A DNA stretch of 45,428 bases from UBA1361 sp041656375 (GCA_964410505.1 CAYPGR010000008.1:1-45428), one strand, 5' to 3'; counted from the stretch's first letter, positions 23,922 to 32,817 are shown. Made by a program: numbers and translations. The notes: generated from the letters alone by a model not told the origin.

Positions 23922-25313
23922 CTATATTTTTCTAGCGAGTTTTGTTGTTAAGTTCGCTAATGCTTTAATACTCATTTTTTCATGTGCCCTCACATAGGTA
24001 ATGAGCGTATCCCCAATCGGTTCAATCCAGTGACTTTCAATTCCTTTTAACCCGAGTTGAATGCCAAGGGCTGTTCCAATTTGGGCGGCGTTACAATCGA
24101 CATCATATCCACAATGACAGCAAATAGAGATCGTTTCTGTGAAATCATTATTTCCAAACCAAAGCGAAACAACTTCTGCGGCGGCATTTGGATAGGCGTG
24201 AATCCAGTTATATTGATCAAATTCACGTCGGCATAATTGCCAAGCATCTTGCCATCGATCGTGATTAATACACGCGTCAAGCGCAAAACGAACCACCCGA
24301 TAATATTCACTCCGTTTTGGAATAAGGTTAATTACCGTTTTAAGTAATTTCTTATTATCTTTTTCGACATAGGCCCCTGCCACGAGCATGGCGTTAAACA
24401 CTTCACCAATAACACCATTATTATGATGTGAAACGACGCCATCCATAAAAGCATAATAGGCCGCCTTTTTATAATCCCCCGGTGCTATCATTCCGCACAC
24501 AGCACCACGCATTTGCGCTCCAATCCATTCGCGATATGGATTGTGAGCATATCCTGATTCAGGCGGATAAATTCCTAATTTTAAATTTTTTAAAGCCCAC
24601 TCTTCTGCCGACCATCCAAAAGGAATTAACCCTGTCCATTCTTCGCCGATATCAGCGGACGTTAAATCTTTCCCCTTTCGTTCTAAAGCCTTAAGAAAGG
24701 CAATTTCATATGTAATATCATCATTATATGTATTCGGTTTTCGGACATAATGACGAATTTTTCCAAAATGTTTTAAGATTGCTTCGGGTGTATACCCTTC
24801 AACCGCAGTACCAACGGCGCCACCAACAATTTGCGCTAACCAACCTGCATAATTTGCGGCCGCAAAATTTGGACTTTGTTTATCGTAATAAACAGGATTT
24901 GGAAACGCAACATCATCAAGATAATCCTCAAAAGAATGATATTGCTTGTATGTCCAATAAGGATGGGATGGGATTTTTTTTGCATGATTCATTAAATACC
25001 AAATCCGGGTCGTAATCCGATTTAATTCCACTAAATCATCCCGGTTATAGGCGGCAACACCAAACTCTAGTAAGGCTTCTGCCTCACTGACATCATAGCC
25101 CATATTTTCCATGTCTTGCACTGCGCCAAAAATGACTCGTTCAGGGGCTCCCGATCCAGGAACATTTGAACTCCATTTCATCTTCAAGGCAATATCATCA
25201 AGTTTTTCAAATTCTTTTGTCCCTAGCCACCCTTGCTCCTCATCGGCAAGCACGACTGGAACGGCATTCTCCATCATTTCTTTTTCGGCTAACCATGCTT
25301 TAAATTTTTTCAT
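23922..25313 (-). CDS. ADP-ribosylglycohydrolase-family protein
   Basis: 463 aa from the ATG at 25313 (SD AAAGGA, 8 bases), overlapping the preceding permease gene by 14 bases. Family blocks are AGWLAQIVGGAVGTAVEGY (about 155-173), the first metal site YNDDITYEI (near 194) and the second metal site YDVDCNAAQIGTALG (near 415). Both metal sites are intact, so it should cleave an N-glycosidic bond to a ribose. In an operon with a nucleoside importer and ribokinase, a nucleoside or ribosyl compound is a likelier substrate than ADP-ribosylated protein. E. coli yegTUV pairs a nucleoside transporter, this family and a PfkB kinase in a similar way. The N-terminal 150 residues are extra. Confidence 0.85.
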   Translation of the reverse strand: MKKFKAWLAEKEMMENAVPVVLADEEQGWLGTKEFEKLDDIALKMKWSSNVPGSGAPERVIFGAVQDMENMGYDVSEAEALLEFGVAAYNRDDLVELNRITTRIWYLMNHAKKIPSHPYWTYKQYHSFEDYLDDVAFPNPVYYDKQSPNFAAANYAGWLAQIVGGAVGTAVEGYTPEAILKHFGKIRHYVRKPNTYNDDITYEIAFLKALERKGKDLTSADIGEEWTGLIPFGWSAEEWALKNLKLGIYPPESGYAHNPYREWIGAQMRGAVCGMIAPGDYKKAAYYAFMDGVVSHHNNGVIGEVFNAMLVAGAYVEKDNKKLLKTVINLIPKRSEYYRVVRFALDACINHDRWQDAWQLCRREFDQYNWIHAYPNAAAEVVSLWFGNNDFTETISICCHCGYDVDCNAAQIGTALGIQLGLKGIESHWIEPIGDTLITYVRAHEKMSIKALANLTTKLARKI

Positions 25314-26241
25314 AATCATCATCCTTTCGATTTTTACTACGTGAACTATATTTATGAATAATGGCAAAGATAATAAGCGCCAATATTGTCATGAGGTAAG
25401 GAAGCGTATTAAGCAATTCATAAGGGAAACTCAAGACGGTTTGGGCCCCAATTGCAAAGTAATCAACCGCTCCAAATAATAGGGCGAAAAGGAAGGTTAA
25501 AAGCGGTTTACCTTGTCCCATTGCCTCAGCGGCGATTCCAATAAAGCCGCGTCCCGCAACCATGCCTACAGAGAAATATGATAAGTAAACCATCGACAAG
25601 TAAGCCCCACCAAGACCAGCGAATATACCTGTAATCATTAAGGCAATCAACTTAATTCTTTTGGTCGGAATACCCACTGATTTAGCAGCCGATTCATTAA
25701 AACCCACCGCCTTTATGTAAAGGCCCAATTTGGTCCGATTTAAGATAAAAATAAGGGTAATAAGTGATAAAAATCCAAGGTATACAAGGAGATTTTGAGA
25801 AAAAAGGGCGCTTCCCAAAAATGGTATTTTAGAAAGAAGCGGAATATTGAGGTTGGGGATGATCATGCTCGGTTGAAGCGAAGAATCTCCTTTCACTCCA
25901 ATCACCGCATAAAGAATATAAACCGTAAGGCCACTAGCCATTGTATTCAAAGCAATCCCAGAAAGGACATTATCAGTTTTCAACTTCATGGTAAAGAAAG
26001 CAAAGACAAATCCCATGATAACACCGACTATTACCGCAGCTAAGAGACCCAAAAGCCAACTTCTAGTGGCGAAGCTAATTAATCCGCCCGCTAATGCGCT
26101 GAGTGACATCGTGCCTTCGATATTAATATTTAAGATACCCGCCTTTTTAGAAACAAGCGCACCTAAAGCGGCAAATAAAATCGGGGTGGCAAATAAAATC
26201 ATCGACACGATAAATTGTTCAGAAAAGATAAATTTAATCAT
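25300..26241 (-). CDS. Nucleoside-type ABC transporter permease 2
   Basis: 313 aa from the ATG at 26241 (SD GGAGG, 7 bases), overlapping the first permease gene by 8 bases. It is a BPD_transp_2 permease with about eight membrane helices. Family blocks are ALGALVSKKAGILNINIEGTM (about 25-45, in blocks), the cytoplasmic EAA-like RTKLGLYIKAVGFNESAAKSVGI and YFSVGMVAGRGFIGIAAEAMG. It matches the YufQ/NupQ-type partner of BMP-family receptors and pairs with the upstream permease. Confidence 0.9.
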   Translation of the reverse strand: MIKFIFSEQFIVSMILFATPILFAALGALVSKKAGILNINIEGTMSLSALAGGLISFATRSWLLGLLAAVIVGVIMGFVFAFFTMKLKTDNVLSGIALNTMASGLTVYILYAVIGVKGDSSLQPSMIIPNLNIPLLSKIPFLGSALFSQNLLVYLGFLSLITLIFILNRTKLGLYIKAVGFNESAAKSVGIPTKRIKLIALMITGIFAGLGGAYLSMVYLSYFSVGMVAGRGFIGIAAEAMGQGKPLLTFLFALLFGAVDYFAIGAQTVLSFPYELLNTLPYLMTILALIIFAIIHKYSSRSKNRKDDDYEKI

Positions 26242-27355
26242 GGCGTACCTCCACCTTGAGGAGCTGTTCTTTTTCAATTGCTTTCTTCAAGCGGTTTCTC
26301 TTAAAGCGCACTAAAAAGGCCTGGCCACCAACAAAGAGAATAATAAGGGCTTGAATAATGTAGACAATCTCATTGGGAACATCGCTTAATCGGGCCATTT
26401 CACTGGCTCCAACCCTAAGAAAGCCCATCAAGAAGGCAGCGAAAGGCACAAGCAATGGATGAACAAAAGCCATGATGGCGACGATAAAACCATCGAATCC
26501 ATAATTTGGTAAAGCTTTCCACGTAAATCGATAAGAGTTGCCAAGTAAGAATGTCGCACCACCAAATGCTGCCACCATTGCCCCAACGATCTGTACAATA
26601 AGAATCACGCGCTTCACATTGATGCCTAAATATTTAGCATAATGAACATTAGAACCTGTTGTTCGAATCGCAAAGCCCCACTTAGTCCGATAGAGGAAAA
26701 GGTACGCGGCAAGCGCCGTAATAAGGGCGATGATGATACTTATACTGACTTCATTATCAGCGTTTAAGAATGGTAATCGTTGACCATCCTCAAGATAAGG
26801 CGTGGCAAGACTTGAATATTCGGGATCGAAAAATGCATTATTAAATAGATACATAATGACCCAAAAGATCACAAAATTTAACATTAATGAGGAAACAAAT
26901 TCATCAACTTTAAGGCTTGCTTTTAGTTTAGCCGGTACATAGCCAATAATCCCCATCACAATTGCCGCGACAAGCATAGCAATAAACGGTGATAAAAACC
27001 AAGGTAGTGAAAATTTGGCGGCGACCACGGCACCAATAAAGGCACCCGCAAAGAAGGCCCCTTCACCAATCATATTAAATTGACCGCCTTTAACCATCAA
27101 ACAGACCGCAATACCTGTGAAAATTAACGGAACAGACTGAGTAATAACCATCCCAAAGGTATAAGGGTCACTCAGTGGTGATAGAAGAAAGATGCGAATC
27201 GTATCAAAAGGTTGATCGCTAGTAAGTAAAATGACAATAAAGCCGAGGATTAAAGCAATCAAGAGCGATAAAAGTGTCCGTAAGACATCTACAACAAATT
27301 GCTGGGTTTGTGGTCGATAGTAAATGGATTTCAATTGTATAAGCATTTTCTTCAT
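26234..27355 (-). CDS. Nucleoside-type ABC transporter permease 1
   Basis: 373 aa, BPD_transp_2 permease with about nine membrane helices. The family blocks are CLMVKGGQFNMIGEGAFFAGAF and YRTKWGFAIRTTGSNVHYAKYLGI, with a C-terminal GFDGFIVAIMAFVHPLLVP region. It corresponds to the YufP/NupP-type permease. It overlaps the ATPase gene by 4 bases (ATGA), indicating translational coupling. Its C-terminus is charged and cytoplasmic. Confidence 0.9.
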   Translation of the reverse strand: MKKMLIQLKSIYYRPQTQQFVVDVLRTLLSLLIALILGFIVILLTSDQPFDTIRIFLLSPLSDPYTFGMVITQSVPLIFTGIAVCLMVKGGQFNMIGEGAFFAGAFIGAVVAAKFSLPWFLSPFIAMLVAAIVMGIIGYVPAKLKASLKVDEFVSSLMLNFVIFWVIMYLFNNAFFDPEYSSLATPYLEDGQRLPFLNADNEVSISIIIALITALAAYLFLYRTKWGFAIRTTGSNVHYAKYLGINVKRVILIVQIVGAMVAAFGGATFLLGNSYRFTWKALPNYGFDGFIVAIMAFVHPLLVPFAAFLMGFLRVGASEMARLSDVPNEIVYIIQALIILFVGGQAFLVRFKRNRLKKAIEKEQLLKVEVRHD

Positions 27356-28875
27356 ACAAGTGTCACCATTCTTTTTACACCAAGCATATAATAGCCAAGA
27401 TCATATTCATTTAATAATCGTGGTTCGTCAATAATGGCGGTCATTTCATTGTTAAAAAAGATGATAATACGATCCGCTAAGGCCATCATTTCATTCCAAT
27501 CTGTGGAAACAAGGAAAATCGACTTTCCTGCTTTTTTTAAGTTTCGCATCTTGTTAAAAATGAGTTCCATGGTGCCAACGTCAACCCCACGTGTAGGGTG
27601 CTCGGCAATTAGGAGTAATGGGTCATTTTCCATTTCTCGCGCGGTGACAACTTTTTGAATATTGCCTCCCGATAATAGATGAATTGATTGATTCATGCTA
27701 GAAGTTTTAATACTATATTCATCTTTATGCTTAAGTGCAGCTTTCTTTAAATAACGTTTATCGAAAAAACCTAATCGACGCGGTGAAGTTTTTAAAATGT
27801 CGTGGGCGGCTATGTTTTCAAAGACGGTACTATTTAAATTTGTTCCTAGTACCATCCGATCCGCAGGGATATAACTCATGCCAAGTTCACGTCGTGATTT
27901 AAGTGATAAATGCGTAACCTCATGGTTATTAAAGATCATCGTTCCAGCAGGAACCTTGGTGAGTCCCATGAGCATTTCAATCACCTTTTCTTGACCACTG
28001 CCTTCAACGCCAGTAACACATACAATCTCACCACGATGGACATTAAATGAGATTGGTCTTGTCTCTTGAGAAGGGTTAATAACTAAGTCCTTCACTTCAA
28101 GTAAAGAATCCGTCGCTATTTTCTTGTCAGTGATCTCTTCTTGTAGTTTGACATCAAACCCAACCATCAACCGGGATATTTCTTCAGTCGTAATTTGTGA
28201 AACATCGTAGGTCCCTAAATTCCTCCCCTTACGCAACACCGTCACCCGGTCACAAAGCACTTTTATTTCTTGTAATTTGTGCGTAATAATGACAACGGTG
28301 TGACCTGCTTTGCGAAGTAATCTTAATTGTTCAAATAATTCATCACTTTCGGGTGCTGTTAACACTGCGGTTGGTTCGTCAAAAATAAAAACATCCGCAT
28401 CTTTTGATAACACCTTAAGAATTTCTACTTTTTGTTTTTGACTAACCGAAAGTGTCCCACATTTAGCGTTGATATCTAATTTAAAATTAAATTTTTCGGA
28501 TAGCACTTCCAATTTCTTTTTCATTTTGTCTTTAAGTAAAATATTAAACTTTGCGGTCTCATTACCCAAAAAGATATTTTCAAAAATGGTCAGTTCATCC
28601 ACTAACATAAAGTGCTGAAAAACCATACCAATACCAAGCTTAATCGATTGCGATGGGTTGTAAATTTTGGTTTCAACGCCCTTAATATAAATTTTTCCTG
28701 AAGTTGGTTTTTCAACCCCATATAAAAGTTTCATTAGGGTACTTTTCCCTGCACCGTTTTCGCCTGCTATGGCATGAATTTCGCCACTATTAAGGGAAAA
28801 ACTAATATCATCATTCGCTAAAAATCCATTATCATAGACCTTGCGAATATGCTCCATTTTAATTACTTCAGTCAC
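27352..28875 (-). CDS. Nucleoside-type ABC transporter ATPase with two nucleotide-binding domains
   Basis: 507 aa. The start is taken as GTG at 28875 because the protein then begins with the usual short lead before EHIRKVYDN; an ATG at 28857 is the alternative. NBD1 has Walker A GENGAGKST (about 38-46), the signature LSVSQKQKVEIL and Walker B VFIFDEPTAVLT. NBD2 has a degenerate Walker A GVEGSGQEK, the signature LSGGNIQKVVTARE and LLIAEHPTRGVDVG. This RbsA/YufO-type layout energises ribose or nucleoside import. In NBD1 the signature LSGG is LSVS, and in NBD2 the Walker A Lys is replaced, both familiar asymmetries in this subfamily. It lies 14 bases after the receptor gene. Confidence 0.92.
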   Translation of the reverse strand: MTEVIKMEHIRKVYDNGFLANDDISFSLNSGEIHAIAGENGAGKSTLMKLLYGVEKPTSGKIYIKGVETKIYNPSQSIKLGIGMVFQHFMLVDELTIFENIFLGNETAKFNILLKDKMKKKLEVLSEKFNFKLDINAKCGTLSVSQKQKVEILKVLSKDADVFIFDEPTAVLTAPESDELFEQLRLLRKAGHTVVIITHKLQEIKVLCDRVTVLRKGRNLGTYDVSQITTEEISRLMVGFDVKLQEEITDKKIATDSLLEVKDLVINPSQETRPISFNVHRGEIVCVTGVEGSGQEKVIEMLMGLTKVPAGTMIFNNHEVTHLSLKSRRELGMSYIPADRMVLGTNLNSTVFENIAAHDILKTSPRRLGFFDKRYLKKAALKHKDEYSIKTSSMNQSIHLLSGGNIQKVVTAREMENDPLLLIAEHPTRGVDVGTMELIFNKMRNLKKAGKSIFLVSTDWNEMMALADRIIIFFNNEMTAIIDEPRLLNEYDLGYYMLGVKRMVTLV

Positions 28876-28889
28876 AATGATTATCCGTT

Positions 28890-30056
28890 CTATTGTTTAT
28901 TTGGATCAAGCGCATCATAATAGGCATTTAAATCATTTGTTGATGTATAACGACGGAGTCCACTATTAACGACGATTTCTTCACTAATAATGCCATCAAT
29001 TAAATCATTGATGAACGCACGGTTTGCTTCAGAAACGATTGCTTCATAATTTTCATTTTGAACAATGCCAATTTTTCCTTCTTTTAATCCTTCATATTGG
29101 AGTAATCCATATGTTAGTTCACCTTCTAAAAACGTTTCGCATGCTTCGTAGAGCATTAAATCAACACGTTTGAGGACAGAAGTCACAATCCGATCTGCTT
29201 TTGCTTTATCAACTTTTTCAAAATAATCATATTGATCACTATCAACCCCAATGACATATTTTTGATTATTCTTAGCGGAATCGAAGCAACCAAGGCCTGC
29301 TTGTGAAGCCGCTGCAAATAAAACGTCGACATCGCCTTCTTTATACATGGTATCGGCAAGGGTTTTCCCCTTAGGACTATTATAAAAATCACCAATATAA
29401 CTATTATAAGCAAGTAGATTTTTACTTAAGGTCTCATTAACTTTGTTCACACCTTGCATAAAGCCATACCCGAAGTCATTGATAATATCGATTTTCATTC
29501 CACCAATAAAGCCAGTTTTTGTTTTACCGGCATCATTCGTCATCAAAGCAGCGAGTGCTCCAGCAAGATATCCACCTTCATTTTGTTTAAATAAGATTGA
29601 ACGAACGGTTGGATAATTGTTCGATTTATTGTCTTCAATTTCTGCATCAAAAAGAATAAAACGTTTATCATTATATTTACTGTTTCGCACTAATCTTTGA
29701 AGTGGTTCCCGCATTTCATTGGTACCGACAATAATAAGGTCATAATCCTCATTTGCAGTTTGCCGTAAGGTTGGTTCCCACTTGGTATTATCCGTGCCCA
29801 TTTCAACAATGTTCACAACCGCCTCTGGAAAGTCTTTTTTAAATTTTTCCATCCCGGCCGCTGCTGAATCAAAAAATGACATGTCGCCAAGATTACCATT
29901 GATGAGTAGTGCAATTCTCGAGATTCCGTCGTCCACAACACTCACACTCTCGCCGCCCCCACTTGAAAGATTGTCACTACTGCTTGGTGTACATCCTGAA
30001 ATCATAAGGGCTGACATGATGATTCCCATGGTGATTTTTAATTTATTCTTTTTCAT
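28890..30056 (-). CDS. BMP-family (PnrA-like) nucleoside-binding lipoprotein
   Basis: 388 aa from the ATG at 30056 (SD AGGAG, 8 bases). The lipobox LMISGC anchors it, and a Ser/Gly linker follows. The BMP/PnrA fold blocks are RIALLINGNLGDMSFFDSAAAGM (near 50, in blocks), VEMGTDNTKWEPTL, YDLIIVGTNEM and FAAASQAGLGCFDSA. The last resembles the ligand-contact segment of purine-nucleoside receptors. It is the substrate receptor for the downstream ABC ATPase and permeases. An intergenic hairpin precedes it. Confidence 0.9.
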   Translation of the reverse strand: MKKNKLKITMGIIMSALMISGCTPSSSDNLSSGGGESVSVVDDGISRIALLINGNLGDMSFFDSAAAGMEKFKKDFPEAVVNIVEMGTDNTKWEPTLRQTANEDYDLIIVGTNEMREPLQRLVRNSKYNDKRFILFDAEIEDNKSNNYPTVRSILFKQNEGGYLAGALAALMTNDAGKTKTGFIGGMKIDIINDFGYGFMQGVNKVNETLSKNLLAYNSYIGDFYNSPKGKTLADTMYKEGDVDVLFAAASQAGLGCFDSAKNNQKYVIGVDSDQYDYFEKVDKAKADRIVTSVLKRVDLMLYEACETFLEGELTYGLLQYEGLKEGKIGIVQNENYEAIVSEANRAFINDLIDGIISEEIVVNSGLRRYTSTNDLNAYYDALDPNKQ

Positions 30057-30081
30057 GCGTTTTTCTCCTATATTATATTGA

Positions 30082-30108
30082 GGCACTCGCCCGCTATGGG
30101 CAAGTGCC
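30082..30108 (-). other. Intergenic mRNA hairpin upstream of the BMP lipoprotein gene
   Basis: GGCACTCGCCC (30082-30092) pairs with GGGCAAGTGCC (30098-30108) through a 5-base loop, giving 11 base pairs with one G-T wobble. It sits in the 66-base gap between the DUF4430 gene and the BMP receptor gene. No T-run follows on the minus strand. It may stabilise the receptor mRNA segment or partly attenuate, a common device for over-expressing the binding protein. Confidence 0.6.
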
Positions 30109-30122
30109 CCATCAAAAGATAA

Positions 30123-31010
30123 TTACCAAACTAAAACTTCATACGACCAAAGCATATAGTCGCCATCGCGCATTTGCATCGCATTGACAGCCCAATCTGG
30201 ACTTTGACCATTTACTTTATACATCCAATAGAGACTTTCTTCGGCGTTATTAACATAATCACCAATCGTCGTCACAAAGCCAAGATCAATACCTTCTTGC
30301 GCTAAGGCTTTGTCGGTAACGGCAGCTTTTAAGAATTCACTACCAAACATCGTGTCTGATTTTAAGGTCACTTCGCCATTAAATAAGACGGTATCATCGC
30401 CACCGACGACTTTCAGATTAACGGTATAGGTTGGTGAATATTGACCGGCCCCAGGGGTTTCTTCATTCACACGGTCTTCGCCAACAGTAAACGCCCATTC
30501 ACCTAAGATTTGTTCTGGTTCTTCAGGGGTTACATTCCAATCCACAACATCATAAGTCCAAAGCATATAATCGCCATCGCGCATTTGATAGCCATTGACA
30601 GCCCAGTCAGGTGAACGACCATTGACGGTATACATCCAATAAATGTTCTCTTCAGCATTATTAACATAATCGCCAATCGTCGTCACGAATCCTAAATCGA
30701 TTCCTTCTTGCGCTAACGCTTTGTCAGTTACAGCTGCTTTTAAGAACTCACTGCCCCACATCGTATCGGACTTTAATGAGACGGTTCCATTATAAAGAAC
30801 TGTTTCATTACCACCAACGATCTTGAGGTTAACGGTATAGGTCGGTGAATATTGACCCGCACCGGGTGCCTCTTCATCAACATGATCATCGCCAACATCG
30901 AATTGCCAGGCGATTTTTTCGGAAGTTTCTTCACTTGTTGTACTTGGCTTACATCCAGCTATGGACATAGCGGCCAACCCAACGAACAACCAACTAATAC
31001 GTCTTTTCAT
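30123..31010 (-). CDS. Lipoprotein with two DUF4430 domains
   Basis: 295 aa. Lipobox SIAGC (Cys20) and a short Ser/Thr/Glu linker, then two nearly identical DUF4430 copies (about 35-158 and 172-295). Each contains SDTMWGSEFL or SDTMFGSEFL, VTTIGDYVNN, IYWMY/LYWMY, SPDWAVN and MRDGDYMLW. DUF4430 resembles the beta domain of transcobalamin-type carriers and is found on surface proteins that bind small ligands. In this operon a surface ligand-capture role is inference. It lies 59 bases after the metallohydrolase gene with SD AGGAGG. Confidence 0.85.
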   Translation of the reverse strand: MKRRISWLFVGLAAMSIAGCKPSTTSEETSEKIAWQFDVGDDHVDEEAPGAGQYSPTYTVNLKIVGGNETVLYNGTVSLKSDTMWGSEFLKAAVTDKALAQEGIDLGFVTTIGDYVNNAEENIYWMYTVNGRSPDWAVNGYQMRDGDYMLWTYDVVDWNVTPEEPEQILGEWAFTVGEDRVNEETPGAGQYSPTYTVNLKVVGGDDTVLFNGEVTLKSDTMFGSEFLKAAVTDKALAQEGIDLGFVTTIGDYVNNAEESLYWMYKVNGQSPDWAVNAMQMRDGDYMLWSYEVLVW

Positions 31011-31069
31011 AATTCCTCCTGTTACCCTTTCTTTATATTTATTAGGTTTCCCTAAGAATAACCCTTTAT

Positions 31070-32611
31070 TTAAGCGGCGATAAAGATTGGGTTCGTAATG
31101 GCATATTGAACCCCTCTACCGAGTACTTCAAAGATAATCCAATCTTGGTCGTCGAGATTATTAATCGTGATCAAACGATTATCACGTATTGCTTGATCAA
31201 ATGAAATAGTGTCAACAACCTCGCCATTAACAATCACCTTTAAGGCATCAATGCCGTCCCGAGCAAACACATCAATATTCGCTGTTAATGAACCATCCGT
31301 TATCGTCACAGTATCACCATAGGTTTTTCCCGCAATATCGGTGTAAATCATCGGGCCATTCGTTAAGAAACTATTCCCTTTTTTAATGGCCGACAAAACC
31401 TTCGCCTCAGTTAATGCCCCATCAACTTTTACGACGGTAGAGGGCGAACCGCTATATTTACCATATTTTAAGAAAAGCTTATTATAGTCTTCGATTGTTT
31501 CAATATTATTTTCATCAAAAGTGGCGTCGTTTGTATACGGGCCAGATATATCATGATTATCTGTGCCAGCAGTGGCCGCCAAATAATGGCCGCCATTTTT
31601 AATTTCATTGAGTGATTCAAACCATCTCATCTTACTGCGATAATTTTGGCCTTGGTAACCTTCTCGTTCTGGTTCAAAGCGACCGTCACCAGGGAAAAAG
31701 TAGCCATTCCAAATTTCGACGGTATCGTAAGCATCAATGACATCCCAATATTTAAAACCCATCGTGGAGGTAGAATATGGGTGGTTAATTTGCGCAACCC
31801 CTCCTGCCCATTTAATAGTTTCACCGATGTAACGAATTCGTTCCTTAATAATTTCATCTTTTTCTGCTTGCGGCTTTGTGCGTTCGATATCGCGTAATGT
31901 TACTTCATATAAGTCAAATAGCAACCCTAACCCTAATGCTTGATAATGGCCAAACTCAGTGGTCACCTCGACCCCTTCATAGGCACCAAACATACGGGGA
32001 TTACCTTGGGAATCAATATTCGCAACCATGCGGTTACCTTGAACCCATTCCGGTAAGCCAAAGGCGGTATTGTGATCCGTCAGATAGCCGAAATACAAAT
32101 CATTACTTAAGTTGCTAACGAAAACATCTTGAACGGCGTTAAGGCCATCACTATAAAAACTATGTTGATGGAGATCACCCCGCACCCACCCCTTCGCATA
32201 AGAGTCTTCGAGTTGGATCAAGCGCAAATCTTGAACAATATATGTTTTATATGCTTCTACTGTTAATTCTTTTGTGACGGTGGAATATTCAAACCCACGC
32301 ATAAAATGAAGTTTATACTTTCCCGGTGTTAGGCGAAGATTGTAACCCGAATGAATATTAGTCGAAACACGGTACGTATCCCCGTTTTCATTCTCGACTA
32401 TGATCCCAGCCGTTACCATCTCCCCATTGTCGGTTAATACTTTCCCTCTAACAGTTGCCAGTTCCCGATTTGTTATTACTTCTTGACTGCTACTTTCTTC
32501 ATTGCTTGTTAATGAACTTTGTGATTCACTGCTCAAGTTATTACAACCTGAAAGAGTCAAGAGTAAAATGGGAACGAAGATACCCAAAATGGACTTTCGA
32601 TTACGAGGCAT
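31070..32611 (-). CDS. Secreted CehA/McbA-type PHP metallohydrolase lipoprotein
   Basis: 513 aa from the ATG at 32611 (SD AGGGGG, 8 bases). Lipobox LTLSGC (Cys23), a Ser/Glu-rich linker (24-45), then a carboxypeptidase-regulatory-like beta domain (about 52-130). The PHP catalytic domain shows GDLHQHSFYSDG (His148, His150), YLTDHN (Asp179, His180), QINHPYS and TAGTDNHD, giving a complete metal-binding set. A beta domain closes the protein. PHP enzymes of this type are phosphoesterases. As first gene of a nucleoside uptake operon it may release nucleosides or phosphate from nucleotides or nucleic acid fragments outside the cell. The substrate is inferred. Confidence 0.85.
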   Translation of the reverse strand: MPRNRKSILGIFVPILLLTLSGCNNLSSESQSSLTSNEESSSQEVITNRELATVRGKVLTDNGEMVTAGIIVENENGDTYRVSTNIHSGYNLRLTPGKYKLHFMRGFEYSTVTKELTVEAYKTYIVQDLRLIQLEDSYAKGWVRGDLHQHSFYSDGLNAVQDVFVSNLSNDLYFGYLTDHNTAFGLPEWVQGNRMVANIDSQGNPRMFGAYEGVEVTTEFGHYQALGLGLLFDLYEVTLRDIERTKPQAEKDEIIKERIRYIGETIKWAGGVAQINHPYSTSTMGFKYWDVIDAYDTVEIWNGYFFPGDGRFEPEREGYQGQNYRSKMRWFESLNEIKNGGHYLAATAGTDNHDISGPYTNDATFDENNIETIEDYNKLFLKYGKYSGSPSTVVKVDGALTEAKVLSAIKKGNSFLTNGPMIYTDIAGKTYGDTVTITDGSLTANIDVFARDGIDALKVIVNGEVVDTISFDQAIRDNRLITINNLDDQDWIIFEVLGRGVQYAITNPIFIAA

Positions 32612-32652
32612 TGTTTTTCCCCCTATATTAAACGCTATCTTACATATTTTGT

Positions 32653-32670
32653 TGGTAAAGCGTTTTACCA
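32653..32670. promoter_or_regulatory. LacI-type operator
   Basis: TGGTAAAGCGTTTTACCA is an 18-bp palindrome with a central CG and one mismatched pair, the classic shape of a LacI/GalR-family operator. It starts 5 bases after the -10 of the metallohydrolase promoter, so it covers the predicted transcription start. The only LacI-family gene in the window is the last gene of the same operon. Confidence 0.75.
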
Positions 32671-32675
32671 TTTTT

Positions 32676-32703
32676 AGTATAACATTGTCATTTCAATTGT
32701 CAA
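32676..32703 (-). promoter_or_regulatory. Promoter of the nine-gene nucleoside/ribose operon
   Basis: Consensus TTGACA (32698-32703), a 16-base spacer and TATACT (32676-32681) on the minus strand. It is followed immediately by the LacI-type operator and the metallohydrolase gene. Confidence 0.75.
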
Positions 32704-32756
32704 CAAATATTATTGATTGTTATATAAGAAAATATTTTCATAAAAAAAGCATTCGG

Positions 32757-32780
32757 TTTTTGATGGTAAAGTATCAAAAA
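32757..32780. repeat. A/T-rich inverted repeat with an operator-like half-site in its centre
   Basis: TTTTTGAT and ATCAAAAA flank GGTAAAGT, and TGGTAAAG equals the left half of the LacI-type operator. It lies about 55 bases upstream of the -35 of the operon. It could be an auxiliary operator or chance. Confidence 0.3.
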
Positions 32781-32817
32781 TAGTGAGTAAATAAATGTAT
32801 ATGATGCTCTACTCTTT

